NCBI RefSeq assembly: GCF_000463015.1
Contig: NC_022247.1
Location: forward strand, 3,348,001 to 3,412,000
Length of the DNA stretch: 64,000 nucleotides
Reading direction: 5' to 3'
Source: Variovorax paradoxus B4
GTDB lineage: Bacteria > Pseudomonadota > Gammaproteobacteria > Burkholderiales > Burkholderiaceae_C
Positions 1 to 8,968 of this stretch are shown piece after piece. The first letter of the stretch is position 1, and every line of letters begins with the position of its first letter. The notes under the pieces were generated by a model that was not told where the DNA came from, did not search any database, and saw only the letters and a program-made list of their open reading frames with translations. The position numbers and the translations under genes were made by a program.

Positions 1-527
1 CCGGCGCGGGTCATCATGGCGTGCAAGGGTGTTCCACCTTCCGCGGCCAGGGCATCGACCCAGCTCATGAAATTGGCGCGGTGCGTGTCATCCAGCGAGC
101 GCATCAGGTTCGCATTGGCTCGGCCGTTGACGAGGCAACGGCCGGCCTGGTAGGTCCCAGCTGCGCTGTCGCCGAAAAAGCCGACACAGTTGCCGTTCTT
201 GCCGTTCTTGTTGTTGTTCATCGCCTGCCAGGAAAGGCGAATCCGATCGTTGGAAATATTGGCCGCCGAGAAGTTGTCCCTGAGCGCGGTCTTCAACGCT
301 TCCAGCCGCGTGGGTGTTCCGGCTGACGGGTCCTTTCCTTCCGACGCCCGCGACGACCACGCCATGCTGCCCGAGTTGTCGACCGACACGATCACATTCG
401 GCGCCGGCTCCTTGACCGCGGTGTTGCGCGGCGCCTGAGCCAGCGGATATTGCGCAGCGTGCCCGGCGGTCTGCGCCAGCACCAGGCCGCACAGCACGGC
501 GTTCCTCGAAAACCTGTGGATGTTCAT
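1..527 (-). CDS. pilY1: PilY1-like type IV pilus tip/assembly protein (partial, N-terminus only)
   Basis: The reading frame starts at ATG 527 and runs off the left edge, so only about 175 N-terminal residues are present. A signal peptide (MNIHRFSRNAVLCGLVLAQT) is followed by the start of a von Willebrand A domain. That domain carries the MIDAS metal-binding motif DNSGSM near residue 50 and then a helix rich in Asn and Lys. PilY1 proteins sit at the pilus tip, control retraction and mediate adhesion. Position as the last gene after fimT-pilV-pilW-pilX matches the usual minor-pilin operon. The C-terminal beta-propeller that would confirm the call lies outside the window. Confidence 0.85.
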   Translation of the reverse strand, partial: MNIHRFSRNAVLCGLVLAQTAGHAAQYPLAQAPRNTAVKEPAPNVIVSVDNSGSMAWSSRASEGKDPSAGTPTRLEALKTALRDNFSAANISNDRIRLSWQAMNNNKNGKNGNCVGFFGDSAAGTYQAGRCLVNGRANANLMRSLDDTHRANFMSWVDALAAEGGTPLHAMMTRA

Positions 528-547
528 ATCTATTCTTCCCGCCATGC

Positions 548-1234
548 TCAATTCACTTTCCTGACCGCGGCCGGGTCGAAGGACATCTGCAACAGGACCC
601 GCGTGCCGCCACCCGTGCTTGCGGTGCGCGCGCCGGTGGACAGCGCGGTGATCCGGTACAAGGGCTCGTCGCTGCGCGCGCGGTCGATCACCTCGATCCA
701 GTACATGGCGCTGGCCAGGGCTGGATTGCCGGCCGTCGGCGCGCCCGTGAATTCGCCGTACCTGGCGTACTGGTCCACGTACGCGGCGCGGGTCCAGAAC
801 CGGTAGGCCTCGCTGCCCGAAGCGGCACTCACGGAGTCGGTCCCGGCGAAGTAGCAGATGCCACGCTCGCAGCTGTTGGCGCCCTTGCCCACGTAGGCGG
901 TCACCCAGCCGGTATCCCGGTCGGGAAACACGCGGGTGTCCGCGGCCTTGCGGCAAGGTGAGCTCACGAGCGCGGAGCACGCCACGTAGGTCTGGGTCGC
1001 GGCATCGAAGGCCTGCTGCCGAATGTCGCGCTCGGCATCCAGCAGTGCGGCTTCGGCGGCTTCGAATGCGCGCTGGTAATCACGCTGATTGCCCGCCATC
1101 GATTCGAGCAGTTGGGCCGTCCGCGCACCGCCCACCGCGAGCAGCGCCGAGAGCAGCAGCATGATGAGCACGATGAACAGCGAGAACCCTCGGTGCTGCG
1201 CCGAGCATCTGCTGGGAATCTGAATGTGCTTCAT
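548..1234 (-). CDS. pilX: PilX-type minor pilin
   Basis: A 228-residue protein starting at ATG 1234, inside an ATGA overlap with the stop of pilW; a longer in-frame start at 1366 would overlap pilW heavily and is less likely. The N-terminus shows a prepilin-type site (RGFSLFIVLIMLLL) and one hydrophobic helix. It lacks the Glu at mature position 5, as PilX members often do. Two Cys pairs in the C-terminal half could form disulfides. PilX helps prime pilus assembly and traffic PilY1 to the surface. The pilY1 start lies 20 bp downstream. Confidence 0.85.
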   Translation of the reverse strand: MKHIQIPSRCSAQHRGFSLFIVLIMLLLSALLAVGGARTAQLLESMAGNQRDYQRAFEAAEAALLDAERDIRQQAFDAATQTYVACSALVSSPCRKAADTRVFPDRDTGWVTAYVGKGANSCERGICYFAGTDSVSAASGSEAYRFWTRAAYVDQYARYGEFTGAPTAGNPALASAMYWIEVIDRARSDEPLYRITALSTGARTASTGGGTRVLLQMSFDPAAVRKVN

Positions 1235-2034
1235 AGATTGCGCAGTGCGAACACCGCCGTGTAGACACGGCGCAGCCTGCCGTCGCTGCTGGTCTGCGAC
1301 GAGCCATCGCAGTCGACGTAGCTGCCGCCCGGGTTGCTCCTGGAAATACCCGCAAGCTGCAGGCACACGCGCACCGTGCGAACCTGATCGAAGCTCGCCA
1401 CGTTCGTGGCCGTCACGTAGCGCACCACCCGTTCAGTTCCGGCATCGCCGATGCCGTACATGACATCGAAGCGCTCGACGCCGTCGATGATCGGCTGCGG
1501 CGTGGTATGACCGCTGCCCTTGCACCGCAAGGCGCCGTTGACCACGTAGAACTCGCTGGTGATCAGGCGCACGTTCGCGGGGTCCGCGGGATTGCCGGGG
1601 GAGTACGCTGCGCCCGCCGAGTTCTTGGCCACCTGGCCGAGGCAGTCGTGGAAATAATCCGGGTTCGGCGCAAAGCCGACCTTCAGCGTGTCGTTCACTG
1701 AACCGGCGGCCGCCTCCTGCCCCTTGATCGCGAAGAAGGCCGGCTCGTTCGCGAGCTTGGGGTTCGCATTGACGTCGAAGTAGTACAGCGGCCCGGTGGC
1801 ATCGATCGGGAAGTAGCCGGCCTGCCGGATCTGCTGGCCCAGCAGCCTGAATGCCAGCGCCGACGACTGGTGCAGCGCATTGACGTCGTCGCCCGTCATG
1901 GCGGTGCTGCGCGTGCCGAGCATGCTGGCCATGGCGGCCAGCGCCACCAGCATGCCGATGATCAGCGCGACGAGGACTTCGACCAGCGTGAAGCCGGCCT
2001 GGCGCAGGCGGTGAGAGATGGCTTTGTTGTTCAT
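1231..2034 (-). CDS. pilW: PilW-type minor pilin
   Basis: A 267-residue protein starting at ATG 2034, overlapping the pilV stop by four bases (ATGA). It has a type III prepilin leader ending in AGFTLVEVLVALIIGMLV with the conserved Glu5, then a long globular domain. The length and the motif 'LLGQQIRQAGYF' are typical of PilW, a minor pilin of the assembly-priming complex processed by PilD in the inner membrane. The stop overlaps the pilX start by four bases, so the two are translationally coupled. Confidence 0.85.
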   Translation of the reverse strand: MNNKAISHRLRQAGFTLVEVLVALIIGMLVALAAMASMLGTRSTAMTGDDVNALHQSSALAFRLLGQQIRQAGYFPIDATGPLYYFDVNANPKLANEPAFFAIKGQEAAAGSVNDTLKVGFAPNPDYFHDCLGQVAKNSAGAAYSPGNPADPANVRLITSEFYVVNGALRCKGSGHTTPQPIIDGVERFDVMYGIGDAGTERVVRYVTATNVASFDQVRTVRVCLQLAGISRSNPGGSYVDCDGSSQTSSDGRLRRVYTAVFALRNL

Positions 2035-2570
2035 GGTTGGGGCACCGCAACGACGGCTTCCTGGCAGGCCTTGCCGGTCGGGCAGCTCCAGGCCGAATCG
2101 GGTGCGATCGGGTTGACTGCAGCGGGCTCGTCCCAGGCGATGTGCACGAACAGCAAGCCGCCGACGTCCTTGTTGCTCTGCACGTCGGCCACGCCGCCCG
2201 GCAACGCACCTGCCACCCTGTGCTTCCAGGTCCACAGATCGTGGGCGGCCAGTTGAGCGGCGGTGCAACTGGCCTTGGCCCCCGCGCACGAGCGGGTGGG
2301 TTCGGTGGCGTCCGCCGCCGCCCAGTCGGCCACATAGGGGCTGGCCGACGCGGCGCCGCTCATGGGATTCGCACGGATGCGATCGGCCATGTCGCCGGCC
2401 AGCTGCGCGGCGATGTTCTGGTTGCTCGCGCCCACGCTGTCGGAAAGCACGCGCAACTGGAAGCCGGCCAGCGCGAGCAGGCCGAACGAGAGCACGAGAA
2501 TGGCCACCAGGGCCTCGATCATCGAGAAGCCCGCTTGGCCGCGCGGCGCGCGAATCGGATTGCTCGGCAC
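2031..2570 (-). CDS. pilV: PilV-type minor pilin
   Basis: A 179-residue minor pilin with the leader GQAGFSMIEALVAILVLSFG, showing the Gly/Phe cleavage site and Glu5. The following segment 'LAGDMADRIRANP' is characteristic of PilV family members. It lies 15 bp downstream of fimT and shares an ATGA overlap with pilW, so it is part of one transcript. A role in pilus priming or initiation is inferred from the family. Confidence 0.85.
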   Translation of the reverse strand: MPSNPIRAPRGQAGFSMIEALVAILVLSFGLLALAGFQLRVLSDSVGASNQNIAAQLAGDMADRIRANPMSGAASASPYVADWAAADATEPTRSCAGAKASCTAAQLAAHDLWTWKHRVAGALPGGVADVQSNKDVGGLLFVHIAWDEPAAVNPIAPDSAWSCPTGKACQEAVVAVPQP

Positions 2571-2585
2571 GTTCCGCTCCTCCCC

Positions 2586-3095
2586 TCAGCACCGCCGGAC
2601 GCGCCAGCCGAGCGACAGGCACACGGCAGGGTCGCTGGATGAACTGGCGCTTCCCACCGCACGGAAGCTGATGCGGGCGACGCTCGAAAAATGGCCCATG
2701 GGATCGAAAGCCATGGACCCGACCGCGCTTTTCTCGATCGCAACGCGCGTGTCGGGGTCTTGCCGCTGCAGGATTTCGAACCCGTCGCCGCTGCCGACCA
2801 CTGTTTCCCAGCCGCAACTCCAGTCTGCGCCGCTGCACTCCGCGCGCTGCCAAATGGTCACGGCCTGCCCGCGCCGAGCCGCTTCTGCGCGGGCGTGGCT
2901 CACGCTCGCCATCAAGGCCGAAACCATGCCCTCGACGCGGTACTTCTCGATCAGGCTGTTGAAGCTGGGCAGCGCCAGTGCCAACAGGATGGCCATCAGT
3001 ACGATGACGACCATCATTTCGACGAGCGTGAAGCCGCATGGGGCTCCGCTTCGACGGGAATGCGCCCTCGCGGACGCGCAGAATCCGTTTTTCAT
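2586..3095 (-). CDS. fimT: FimT/GspH-type pseudopilin, first gene of the minor-pilin operon
   Basis: A 169-residue protein when started at ATG 3095; a TTG at 3167 would add 24 residues that do not look like a leader, so it is not preferred. The leader ends APCGFTLVEMMVVIVLMAIL, and a GspH/FimT domain with four C-terminal Cys follows. FimT-like proteins are minor pilins; some bind DNA and support natural transformation, which cannot be judged here. The gene heads an operon reading away from ribD across an AT-rich intergenic stretch. Confidence 0.8.
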   Translation of the reverse strand: MKNGFCASARAHSRRSGAPCGFTLVEMMVVIVLMAILLALALPSFNSLIEKYRVEGMVSALMASVSHARAEAARRGQAVTIWQRAECSGADWSCGWETVVGSGDGFEILQRQDPDTRVAIEKSAVGSMAFDPMGHFSSVARISFRAVGSASSSSDPAVCLSLGWRVRRC

Positions 3096-3294
3096 TGTTG
3101 TACCGTCCGCCGCCTCGCCGAAGTGGCTGGAGCGGTGGACGTTTTCTCCCTGATTGCAATTTTTCAAAAATTCTATTTGGCGAATTCTTATTGACCACCT
3201 ACTGAACGACGAACGGTCGAAATAAACAGATCAATGGATCATTGGCCTCAATTGCTTTCGAATTGATTTCCAAATAGATTTGATTTAATAAAAA
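3096..3294. promoter_or_regulatory. AT-rich divergent intergenic region between fimT and ribD
   Basis: About 200 bases that are markedly AT-rich, unlike the GC-rich surroundings, and hold the divergent promoters of the pilin operon and the riboflavin string. Visible structure includes an 8-base inverted pair CTATTTGG (3173-3180) with CCAAATAG (near 3270), and a short hairpin CAATT...AATTG around 3247-3263. No FMN riboswitch core is visible. Promoter boxes cannot be assigned with confidence. Confidence 0.5.
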
Positions 3295-4422
3295 ATGACA
3301 AATGCAAATAAAGTTGTGAATTTCATGGCCCAGGCCCTGGACCTCGCGCGCCAGGCCGGACCGGAGACCGACCCCAATCCGCGCGTCGGCTGCGTGCTGG
3401 TGGACGCGAATGGCGCGGTGATCGGCCAGGGCCGCACCCAGCAGGTCGGCGGCCCGCATGCCGAGGTCATGGCGCTGCGCGATGCCGCGGCGCGGGGCTT
3501 TTCGGTCGCCGGCGCCACCGCCTTCGTCACGCTCGAGCCCTGCGCGCACCACGGCCGCACCGGCCCCTGCTGCGATGCGCTGGCGGCGACGGGCATCGGC
3601 CGGGTGGTGGCGTCGATGGCCGATCCCAACCCACTGGTTGCCGGCCAGGGCTTCGAGCGGCTGCGCGCCGCGGGCGTGGCGGTCGAGGTGGGGCCGGGCG
3701 CGGAGGAAGCACGCGAGCTCAACATCGGCTTTTTCAGCCGCATGGTCCGCAAGACGCCCTGGGTGCGGCTCAAGGCCGCCGCCTCGCTGGACGGCAAGAC
3801 CGGCCTGCGCAACGGCGTGAGCCAATGGATCACCTCGGAACCGGCGCGCACCGACGGCCACGCCTGGCGAGCCCGGGCCAGCGCGGTGCTGACCGGCGTG
3901 GGCACGGTGCTGGAGGACGACCCCCGGCTCGACGTGCGGTTGGTGCAAACCAGCCGCCAGCCGCACGTGGTGGTGGTCGACAGCCAATTGCAGACCCCGC
4001 CCGGCGCGCAGATCTTCATGGCCGGCCGGCCCGTCTGGATCTACGCCGCGGCGCAGGACGGCGCCAAGGCCGCGGCGCTGGAAGCGCGCGGCGCCAGCAT
4101 CACCTTTATGCCCAATGCTCAGGGCAAGGTCGACCTCGCGGCGATGCTGCGGGATCTCGCCCGGCGCGAGGTGAACGAGCTCCACGTCGAGGCCGGGCAC
4201 AAGCTCAATGGCTCGCTGCTGCGCGAGGGCCTGGTCGACGAGCTGCTGGTGTACCTGGCGCCGAAGCTCATCGGCGACGGGCTCGACATGGCTTCCGGCA
4301 TTCATACCGGCGGGCCGCTGGCCGACCTGGCCGGCGCCCTGCCGCTGGAATTCAGGACCGTCGAGCGGATCGGGCCGGACCTCCGGATCGTGGCCCGGGT
4401 CGCTGGAAGGGACGCTTTCTAG
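3295..4422 (+). CDS. ribD: Bifunctional diaminohydroxyphosphoribosylaminopyrimidine deaminase / 5-amino-6-(5-phosphoribosylamino)uracil reductase
   Basis: A 375-residue RibD of normal length, catalysing the second and third steps of riboflavin synthesis. The N-terminal CMP/dCMP-type deaminase domain shows the zinc motif GGPHAEVMAL and the paired 'EPCAHHGRTGPCC'. The C-terminal reductase domain begins near 'PWVRLKAAASLDGKTGL' and ends with a DHFR-like fold. ATG 3295 follows an A-rich stretch without a clear Shine-Dalgarno. ATG 3325 (MAQALDLARQ) aligns with the core of other RibD proteins and is a plausible alternative. It is the first gene of the rib-nusB-tol string. Confidence 0.93.
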   Translation: MTNANKVVNFMAQALDLARQAGPETDPNPRVGCVLVDANGAVIGQGRTQQVGGPHAEVMALRDAAARGFSVAGATAFVTLEPCAHHGRTGPCCDALAATGIGRVVASMADPNPLVAGQGFERLRAAGVAVEVGPGAEEARELNIGFFSRMVRKTPWVRLKAAASLDGKTGLRNGVSQWITSEPARTDGHAWRARASAVLTGVGTVLEDDPRLDVRLVQTSRQPHVVVVDSQLQTPPGAQIFMAGRPVWIYAAAQDGAKAAALEARGASITFMPNAQGKVDLAAMLRDLARREVNELHVEAGHKLNGSLLREGLVDELLVYLAPKLIGDGLDMASGIHTGGPLADLAGALPLEFRTVERIGPDLRIVARVAGRDAF

Positions 4423-4477
4423 CGGGCGAATGCAGGCCCCTGCCGGGCGGACCCAGGATGTCTGCGAAAATGCGTGG

Positions 4478-5146
4478 ATGTTCACCGGAATCATCACCGG
4501 CGTGGGGCGCATCGCCGCCATCCACGACCTCGGCCCCTCCTCCTCCTCCTACGGCAAAAGACTCGGCATTGCGGTGCCCGACGGCTATCTCGACGACGTC
4601 GGGCTCGGCGACAGCATTGCGCTCAACGGCGCATGCATGACCGTGACCACGCTCGACCCCGCCCGGCAGCAGTTCACCATCGACATCTCGGCCGAATCGC
4701 TCGACAAGACCGCAGGGCTGACCGAGGAAGGCGCCCGCATCAACCTCGAGAAGGCGCTGCGCGCCAGCGACCGATTGGGCGGCCACATCGTCTCCGGCCA
4801 TGTGGACGGCATCGGCACGGTCAGCCACTTCGCGCCGATCGGCGAAAGCTGGGAGCTGCGCGTGATGGCCCCGCCCGCGCTCGCGCGCTTCCTGGCCTAC
4901 AAGGGCTCCATCACGATCAATGGCGTGAGCCTCACCGTCAACAGCGTGAGCGACATCGAAGGCGACGCGGAGATCAGCATCAACCTGATCCCGCACACCG
5001 TCGAAAACACCTCGCTGGGCAGCCTGCAGGCCGGCTCCAAGGTCAATCTCGAAATCGATACCGTGGCGCGCTACGTGGAGCGCATGCTTCAGGCCGGCGT
5101 TCTGGTGCCGCCCTCTTCCACATATTCCAAGGACACCGCCGAATGA
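4478..5146 (+). CDS. ribE: Riboflavin synthase, alpha subunit
   Basis: A 222-residue protein with the signature N-terminus MFTGIITGVG and the two tandem lumazine-binding barrels of the family. The repeats are recognisable from 'LNGACMTVTTL' in the first and 'INGVSLTVNSV' in the second. It dismutates two molecules of dimethylribityllumazine to riboflavin. The gene starts 55 bp after ribD and overlaps ribBX by four bases (ATGA). Naming follows the E. coli habit in which this subunit is also called ribC; ribE is used here. Confidence 0.93.
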   Translation: MFTGIITGVGRIAAIHDLGPSSSSYGKRLGIAVPDGYLDDVGLGDSIALNGACMTVTTLDPARQQFTIDISAESLDKTAGLTEEGARINLEKALRASDRLGGHIVSGHVDGIGTVSHFAPIGESWELRVMAPPALARFLAYKGSITINGVSLTVNSVSDIEGDAEISINLIPHTVENTSLGSLQAGSKVNLEIDTVARYVERMLQAGVLVPPSSTYSKDTAE

Positions 5147-6297
5147 ACGCTTCCGTCACGCCCATCGGCGCTCCCCGCAGCACGCGGGCGCCCGCGCCGA
5201 TTTCCTCTGTCGAGGAGATCGTGGCCGAGCTCGCTGCCGGCCGCATGGTGATCCTGGTGGACGAGGAAGACCGCGAGAACGAAGGCGACATCGTCATTGC
5301 GGCCGACCACATCACGCCCGAGGCCATCAATTTCATGGCGCGCCATGCCCGCGGCCTGATCTGCCTCACGCTCTCGCGCGAGATGTGCGAGCGGCTGCAG
5401 TTGCCGCCCATGGTGTCGCGCAACGGTGCCAAGCATTCGACGGCCTTCACCGTCTCCATCGAGGCGGCCGAAGGCGTGACCACCGGCATCTCGGCCGCCG
5501 ACCGCGCCCGCACCGTGCAGGCGGCCGTGGCGCGCAACGCCGTGGCCAGCGACCTGGTGCAGCCCGGCCACATCTTTCCGCTGCAGGCGGTGGACGGCGG
5601 CGTGCTGATGCGCGCCGGCCATACCGAAGCCGGCTGCGACCTGGCCGCGATGGCCGGCTGCTCGCCCGCCTCGGTGATCTGCGAGGTGATGAACGAAGAC
5701 GGCACCATGGCCCGCCTGCCCGACCTGCAGGTCTTTGCCGCCGAGCATGGACTCAAGATCGGCACCATTGCCGCGCTCATCGAACATCGCAGCCGCGTCG
5801 AATCGCTGGTTGAAAAGGTCGGCTGCCGCGAAATCCAGACCGCTTGGGGCAGCTTCACCGCCCATGCCTTCACCGACAAGCCGAGCCGTGGCGTGCACCT
5901 TGCGCTGGTGCGCGGCCAGTGGGCGCCGGAAGACACGGTGTCGGTTCGCGTGCACGAGCCGCTTTCGGTGCTCGACGCGCTCGAGATCAACCGCTCGCTG
6001 CACTCGTGGAGCCTGGACGCCAGCCTCGCCCACATCGCTAACGAGGGCAAGGGCGTGGCCGTGCTGCTCAATTGCGGCGAAACGGCTGGCGAACTGCTCG
6101 CGCAATTCGACGGCACCGCACGGCCCGCGCAGGCGCCCGAGCGCGGCCGCATGGACCTGCGCAGCTACGGCATCGGCGCGCAGATCCTGCGCGAATGCGG
6201 CGTGCACAAGATGAACCTGCTCGGCACGCCCCGCCGCATGCCGAGCATGGCCGCGGGCTACGGCCTCGAAATTGCTGGCTACCTGACCAAAGACTAA
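5143..6297 (+). CDS. ribB: 3,4-dihydroxy-2-butanone-4-phosphate synthase fused to a degenerate GTP cyclohydrolase II domain (RibBX type)
   Basis: A 384-residue fusion. The N-terminal RibB domain looks intact: the acidic loop DEEDRENEGD (about residues 41-50) and 'GHTEAGCDLA' are present, so ribulose-5-phosphate should be converted to the four-carbon unit of riboflavin. The C-terminal part resembles GTP cyclohydrolase II, but the three zinc cysteines are replaced by Leu274, Ser285 and His287. The catalytic stretch equivalent to RQEGRNIGL reads LNCGETAGEL. GTP cyclohydrolase II activity is therefore unlikely and a separate ribA is expected elsewhere in the genome. Such fusions are called RibBX in other proteobacteria. 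Confidence 0.92.
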   Translation: MNASVTPIGAPRSTRAPAPISSVEEIVAELAAGRMVILVDEEDRENEGDIVIAADHITPEAINFMARHARGLICLTLSREMCERLQLPPMVSRNGAKHSTAFTVSIEAAEGVTTGISAADRARTVQAAVARNAVASDLVQPGHIFPLQAVDGGVLMRAGHTEAGCDLAAMAGCSPASVICEVMNEDGTMARLPDLQVFAAEHGLKIGTIAALIEHRSRVESLVEKVGCREIQTAWGSFTAHAFTDKPSRGVHLALVRGQWAPEDTVSVRVHEPLSVLDALEINRSLHSWSLDASLAHIANEGKGVAVLLNCGETAGELLAQFDGTARPAQAPERGRMDLRSYGIGAQILRECGVHKMNLLGTPRRMPSMAAGYGLEIAGYLTKD

Positions 6298-6310
6298 AGA
6301 CTGACACGAC

Positions 6311-6778
6311 ATGCAAGGTGCAAACAAGGGAGCGGATGCAAAGCCGCTCGACGGAAAAGGGCTGCGCATCGGCATCGTGCAGGCGCGCTTCAACGCCGAC
6401 ATCACCGATGCGCTCGCCGCCGCCTGCCTCGCCGAGCTCGAGAAGCTGGGCGTGGCCGCTGACGACATCCATCATGTGCAGGTTCCCGGCGCGCTCGAAG
6501 TGCCGGTCGCACTGCAGGCGATGGCCGTGCGCGGCGGCTACCACGCGCTGGTGGCGCTGGGCTGCATCATCCGCGGCGAGACCTACCACTTCGAACTGGT
6601 GGCCAACGAATCGGGCGCGAGCGTGAGCCGCGTGGCGCTCGACCATCGCCTTCCCATCGCCAACGCGATCCTCACGACCGAAAACCTCGAGCAAGCCGTC
6701 GCCCGACAGACCGACAAGGGCCGCGACGCGGCCCAGGTGGCTGTCGAGATGGCGCAGTTGCTGGCCTCTCTCAAATGA
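6311..6778 (+). CDS. ribH: 6,7-dimethyl-8-ribityllumazine synthase
   Basis: A 155-residue lumazine synthase condensing the RibB product with the RibD-derived pyrimidine. Family motifs visible are '[13 protein letters not shown]', '[11 protein letters not shown]' and '[14 protein letters not shown]', including the substrate-binding Phe of the first and the catalytic His in the loop '[10 protein letters not shown]'. It starts 13 bp after ribBX and overlaps nusB by four bases. Confidence 0.95.
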   Translation: MQGANKGADAKPLDGKGLRIGIVQARFNADITDALAAACLAELEKLGVAADDIHHVQVPGALEVPVALQAMAVRGGYHALVALGCIIRGETYHFELVANESGASVSRVALDHRLPIANAILTTENLEQAVARQTDKGRDAAQVAVEMAQLLASLK

Positions 6779-7320
6779 CCGAAGACAACAACAAAGCAGC
6801 CGGCGCCAAGCCGCGCCCGGCACGGCAAGTGCGTACCGGCCTGACCAGCACCGGCGCACGCAAGGCTTCGGCCAAGTCGAACCGCAGCCGCGCGCGCGAG
6901 TTCGCGCTGCAGGCGCTCTACCAGCACCTGGTGGGGCGCAACGACCCGACCGAGATCGACCACTTCACGCGCGACCTCGCGGGCTTTCACAAGGCCGACG
7001 CCGCGCACTACGACGCGTTGCTGCACGGATCGATCGAGGGCGCCGAACAGCTCGACGCCTTGATCCGTCCGCTGCTCGACCGCAAGTTCGAGGAAATATC
7101 GCCCGTCGAGCATGCCGTGATGTGGATCGGCGTGTACGAGTTCCAGCACTGCCTGGACGTGCCATGGCGCGTGGTGCTCAACGAGTGCATCGAGCTTGCC
7201 AAGGAATTCGGCGGCACCGACGGCCACAAGTACGTGAACGCCGTGCTCAATGGCCTGGCGCCGCAATTGCGCGCCGCCGAAGTCGAGGCCGACCGGGCCT
7301 CGGGCAAGGCCAGAGCGTGA
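6775..7320 (+). CDS. nusB: Transcription antitermination factor NusB
   Basis: A 181-residue NusB with an N-terminal extension of about 35 basic residues before the core '[17 protein letters not shown]'. The C-terminal motif '[18 protein letters not shown]' is the family hallmark. NusB with NusE binds boxA RNA to support antitermination of rRNA operons. The adjacency ribH-nusB is conserved widely in proteobacteria. It overlaps ribH upstream (ATGA) and the next gene downstream (GTGA). Confidence 0.95.
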   Translation: MTEDNNKAAGAKPRPARQVRTGLTSTGARKASAKSNRSRAREFALQALYQHLVGRNDPTEIDHFTRDLAGFHKADAAHYDALLHGSIEGAEQLDALIRPLLDRKFEEISPVEHAVMWIGVYEFQHCLDVPWRVVLNECIELAKEFGGTDGHKYVNAVLNGLAPQLRAAEVEADRASGKARA

Positions 7321-8513
7321 GAATCTCGGCGCGCGCGCAGCGCATCGAACCCTTCTACGTCATGGAGGTGGCCAAGGCCGCCGGCGTGCTCGCGCGCGAG
7401 GTGGCCCACACCGACCGGCCGATGATCTTCCTGAACATCGGCGAGCCCGACTTCACCGCCCCGCCGCTGGTGCAGGAAGCCGCCGCGCGCGCCGTGCGCG
7501 CCGGCGCCACGCAGTACACCCAGGCCACCGGCCTGGAGCTGCTGCGCGAGCGCATCAGCGGCTGGTACGCGCAGCGCTTCGGCGTCGACGTGCCGGCGCG
7601 CCGCATCGTGGTGACCGCGGGGGCCTCGGCCGCACTGCAGCTGGCTTGCCTGGCCCTGATCGAATCCGGCGACGAGATCCTGCTGCCCGACCCCAGCTAT
7701 CCCTGCAACCGCCACTTCGTGAGCGCCGCGGATGGCAAGGCCGTGCTGATACCCACCACCGCCGAAGAGCGTTTCCAGCTCACTGCCGCCAAGGTCGAGG
7801 CCGCCTGGACCGACAAGACGCGCGGCGTGCTGCTCGCCTCGCCTTCCAACCCGACCGGCACCTCGATCGCGCCCGATGAACTGCGCCGCATCCACGAGGT
7901 GGTGTCGCAGCGCGGCGGCATCACGCTGATCGACGAGATCTACCTGGGCCTGTCCTACGACGATGCGTTCGGGCAAACGGCCCTCGCCATCGACGACAAC
8001 GTCATCAGCATCAACAGCTTCAGCAAGTACTTCAACATGACCGGATGGCGCCTGGGCTGGCTGGTGGTGCCCGACGCGCTGGTGCCGGTGGTCGAGCGGC
8101 TGGCGCAGAACCTCTTCATCTGCGCGAGCACCGTGTCGCAGTACGCGGCGCTGGCCTGCTTCGAGGCCGAGAGCATTGCCGAATACGAGCGCCGCCGCGC
8201 CGAATTCAAGGCGCGCCGCGACTGGTTCATTCCGCAGTTGAATGCGCTGGGCCTGAACGTGCCGGTGGTGCCCGACGGTGCCTTCTACGCCTGGGCCGAC
8301 TGCACCGCGGTCGCCGAGAAGCTGGGCATTTCGGGCAGCTGGGATTTCGCCTTCGAAACCATGAAGCGCGCCCACGTGGCCGTGACGCCGGGCCGCGATT
8401 TCGGCACGGCCGAGACGGCCAGGTTCGTGCGCTTCTCCACCGCCAGCTCGATGGCGCATCTGCAGGAATCGGTCGAACGCCTGCGGGCCATGATCGCGAA
8501 CCCCGCCCGATGA
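7317..8513 (+). CDS. PLP-dependent class I/II aminotransferase
   Basis: A 398-residue fold-type I aminotransferase starting at GTG 7317 within a GTGA overlap with nusB. Key features are 'NIGEPDF' near the N-terminus, '[10 protein letters not shown]', '[11 protein letters not shown]', the PLP lysine (about residue 237) in '[15 protein letters not shown]' and a C-terminal Arg in 'FVRFSTASS' that would bind the substrate carboxylate. It belongs to the aspartate aminotransferase superfamily; the exact amino donor and acceptor cannot be decided from sequence. Its place between nusB and ybgC suggests a constitutive metabolic role. Confidence 0.85.
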   Translation: MRISARAQRIEPFYVMEVAKAAGVLAREVAHTDRPMIFLNIGEPDFTAPPLVQEAAARAVRAGATQYTQATGLELLRERISGWYAQRFGVDVPARRIVVTAGASAALQLACLALIESGDEILLPDPSYPCNRHFVSAADGKAVLIPTTAEERFQLTAAKVEAAWTDKTRGVLLASPSNPTGTSIAPDELRRIHEVVSQRGGITLIDEIYLGLSYDDAFGQTALAIDDNVISINSFSKYFNMTGWRLGWLVVPDALVPVVERLAQNLFICASTVSQYAALACFEAESIAEYERRRAEFKARRDWFIPQLNALGLNVPVVPDGAFYAWADCTAVAEKLGISGSWDFAFETMKRAHVAVTPGRDFGTAETARFVRFSTASSMAHLQESVERLRAMIANPAR

Positions 8514-8968
8514 GCTACGCGTTTCCGATCCGCGTCTACTGGGAAGACACCGACGCCGGCGGCATCGTGTTCTACGCCAACTACCTCAAGTTCATGGAGC
8601 GCGGCCGCACCGAATGGCTGCGCTCGCTGGGCGTCGAGCAGCGCAAGCTGCGCGAGGAAACCGGCGGCCAGTTCGTGGTGAGCGAAACGCAGCTCAAATA
8701 CCATCGCCCCTCCCGGCTCGACGACGAACTGCTGGTTACAGCCGATCTCCGACAATTGGGCACGGCGTCGTTGATAATCGGTCAGCGCGTGCTATCAAAA
8801 ACAGAGCAAGAACGAATGGGGGCCGCGGCGCCCGTTCTGCTGTGCGAAGGCACGATCCGCATCGGCTGGGTGGATGCCGCCACATTGCGTCCTGCGCGGA
8901 TACCAGCCCAAGTTACGGGAACCCTCGAGCGCCGCGGCGGCTCCATGATTCAACCTTTCAAGCCATGA
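8510..8968 (+). CDS. ybgC: YbgC-type acyl-CoA thioesterase of the Tol-Pal region
   Basis: A 152-residue single hot-dog-fold protein. The N-terminus contains the 4-hydroxybenzoyl-CoA thioesterase signature YWEDTDAGGIVFYANYLKF with the catalytic Asp. YbgC hydrolyses acyl-CoA thioesters and associates with phospholipid-synthesis proteins in E. coli. It overlaps the aminotransferase stop and the tolQ start by four bases each, matching the usual ybgC-tolQRA order. Confidence 0.9.
   Translation: MSYAFPIRVYWEDTDAGGIVFYANYLKFMERGRTEWLRSLGVEQRKLREETGGQFVVSETQLKYHRPSRLDDELLVTADLRQLGTASLIIGQRVLSKTEQERMGAAAPVLLCEGTIRIGWVDAATLRPARIPAQVTGTLERRGGSMIQPFKP

Noticed and set aside
548-1366. Longer PilX starting at 1366
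   Set aside because: The extra 44 residues lie inside pilW and precede the prepilin leader; ATG 1234 in an ATGA overlap is the natural start.
3096-3294. FMN riboswitch upstream of ribD
   Set aside because: The region is AT-rich and lacks the conserved GC-rich RFN core; no plausible aptamer could be drawn.
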